A stretch of DNA of 64,000 nucleotides from Peromyscus leucopus (taxonomy: Eukaryota > Chordata > Mammalia > Rodentia > Cricetidae), in the NCBI RefSeq assembly GCF_004664715.2, contig NC_051075.1, positions 37,471,958 to 37,535,957 on the forward strand, in the 5' to 3' direction. The translations under genes were made by a program, and so were the position numbers. Every line of letters begins with the position of its first letter. Position 1 is the first letter of the stretch. This document shows, piece by piece, positions 63,285 through 64,000 of this stretch. The notes beneath the pieces are model-generated. The model had not been told where the DNA came from. It did no database searches and saw only the letters and a list, made by a program, of their open reading frames with translations.

Positions 63285-63756
63285 TGGTTTTATAAGGAAA
63301 ATACTTTATTATATAGACATTTAGGAAGAACTGATACAGTCTAGATATATTGCAGTAATCATTTACTTAGAAACCAAGTCATACCTCTTATACATAGTGT
63401 GCACATTTCCCCATGTATTTAAAATGACTTACACAGGTATCCATGTGTAGAACTTACTTCACCATCTACAGTCTGTAGTTTTACTAAGTCTGTGCATTAA
63501 GCTTGAGCTCACAGCTAAGAATGGGTAAATAACAGAGTCTACTGCTGATCTGTTTTAAGGCCTGACTGGCCTCTTCTTGCTGTGTTATTTTATGCTGCTG
63601 AATTCTGCCACTGAAACTATAGAGTTTGTTACCACAGTTTACCCAGCTTTCAATACTTACAAGGCAGGCACAGGAAACGCAGGAGAATTTGGAGGCAATA
63701 CCTTACAAGCCATGAATTATCTGTCCCCTGTGTTTTCGTTACAGATGTGGTCTCAG
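62236..63756. other. Intron 8, no gene seen; contains a (GT)n array
   Basis: AT-rich sequence. A pure (GT)n run occupies 63242-63283. The ORFs at 62657-62908 and 62918-63115 show no motif that I recognise and no splice context. Confidence 0.4.
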
Positions 63757-64000
63757 CTGGGGGCGATGGCACATGCTTATAAACCCAGCAATTAGGAGGT
63801 AGAAAGAGGAGTTCCAGGCCAGACTTGGCTACATAACAAGTTGGAGGCCAGCCTGGGATATTTACAGTCATGTATGTGCCCCTCACTGACACCCCAAGTA
63901 GATGTGGTAGCACACATCTATAACCTGAGCGTTTAGGAGGCAGAGACAGGAGGATCCCTGCAAATTAGAGACCTATATAGTGAGACCCAGGGATATAGCA
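63757..64000 (+). mobile_element. Two diverged B1-like SINEs, the second cut by the window edge
   Basis: 'GGGGGCGATGGCACATGC' to 'GAGGCCAGCCTGGGATA' is the first unit. 'GATGTGGTAGCACACATC' 'TATAACCTGAGCG' starts the second at about 63897. Confidence 0.6.

Noticed and set aside
63577..63795. 72-codon ORF that looked protein-like
   Set aside because: Its last third is a B1-like SINE, and no splice sites or homology that I recognise support the rest.

Overview
The window is nuclear DNA of a rodent, most likely a cricetid (hamster, vole or deer-mouse group). It is dense in B1, B2/B3, B4 and ID-type SINEs, rodent LINE-1 and endogenous-retrovirus LTRs. The full-length B1 copies (for example 16104-16269 and 32024-32209) carry an internal segment that I associate from memory with cricetids rather than Mus or Rattus. 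The species call is inference.

One protein-coding gene is present: the 5' part of Atl1 (atlastin-1), on the + strand. I find eight coding exons: 9526-9559, 32923-33170, 38779-38913, 39338-39442, 43066-43116, 45458-45514, 57786-57878 and 58904-59042. All junctions are GT-AG. Joined, they read without a stop through 287 codons plus one base, and the gene continues past the right edge. The encoded part is the N-terminal tail and most of the dynamin-like GTPase domain, with the P-loop (R77, K80, S81), switch I T120, the DTQG motif (146-149) and the R217-D218 G4 motif all intact. Atlastin-1 drives homotypic fusion of endoplasmic reticulum tubules; in humans its loss or alteration causes spastic paraplegia SPG3A. 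A CpG-rich stretch (about 9380-10350) with a 5' UTR marks the promoter.

Layout: 1-9180 is upstream intergenic DNA with nested repeats. 9187-9559 is a Z-DNA-type repeat, promoter, 5' UTR and exon 1. 9560-32922 is the 23.4 kb intron 1, rich in L1, LTRs and SINEs. 32923-45514 carries exons 2-6, with two minisatellites in intron 2 and a retroposed retroviral transcript 37 bp behind exon 4. 45515-57785 is intron 6, which includes a repeat-poor 3.3 kb block. 57786-59042 holds exons 7-8, and 59043-64000 is the start of intron 8, with an antisense L1.

I found no second gene, RNA gene, CRISPR array or new multi-gene system. The items most worth a second look are structural: a perfect 63-bp inverted repeat 400 bp apart (7835/8296), an 860-bp minisatellite of 16-bp units (35036-35898), a 45-bp in-frame minisatellite just behind exon 2, an LTR-containing retroviral transcript flanked by a 17-bp target duplication and ending in an A-rich tail (39480-40313), and several insertions whose order can be read from their target-site duplications.
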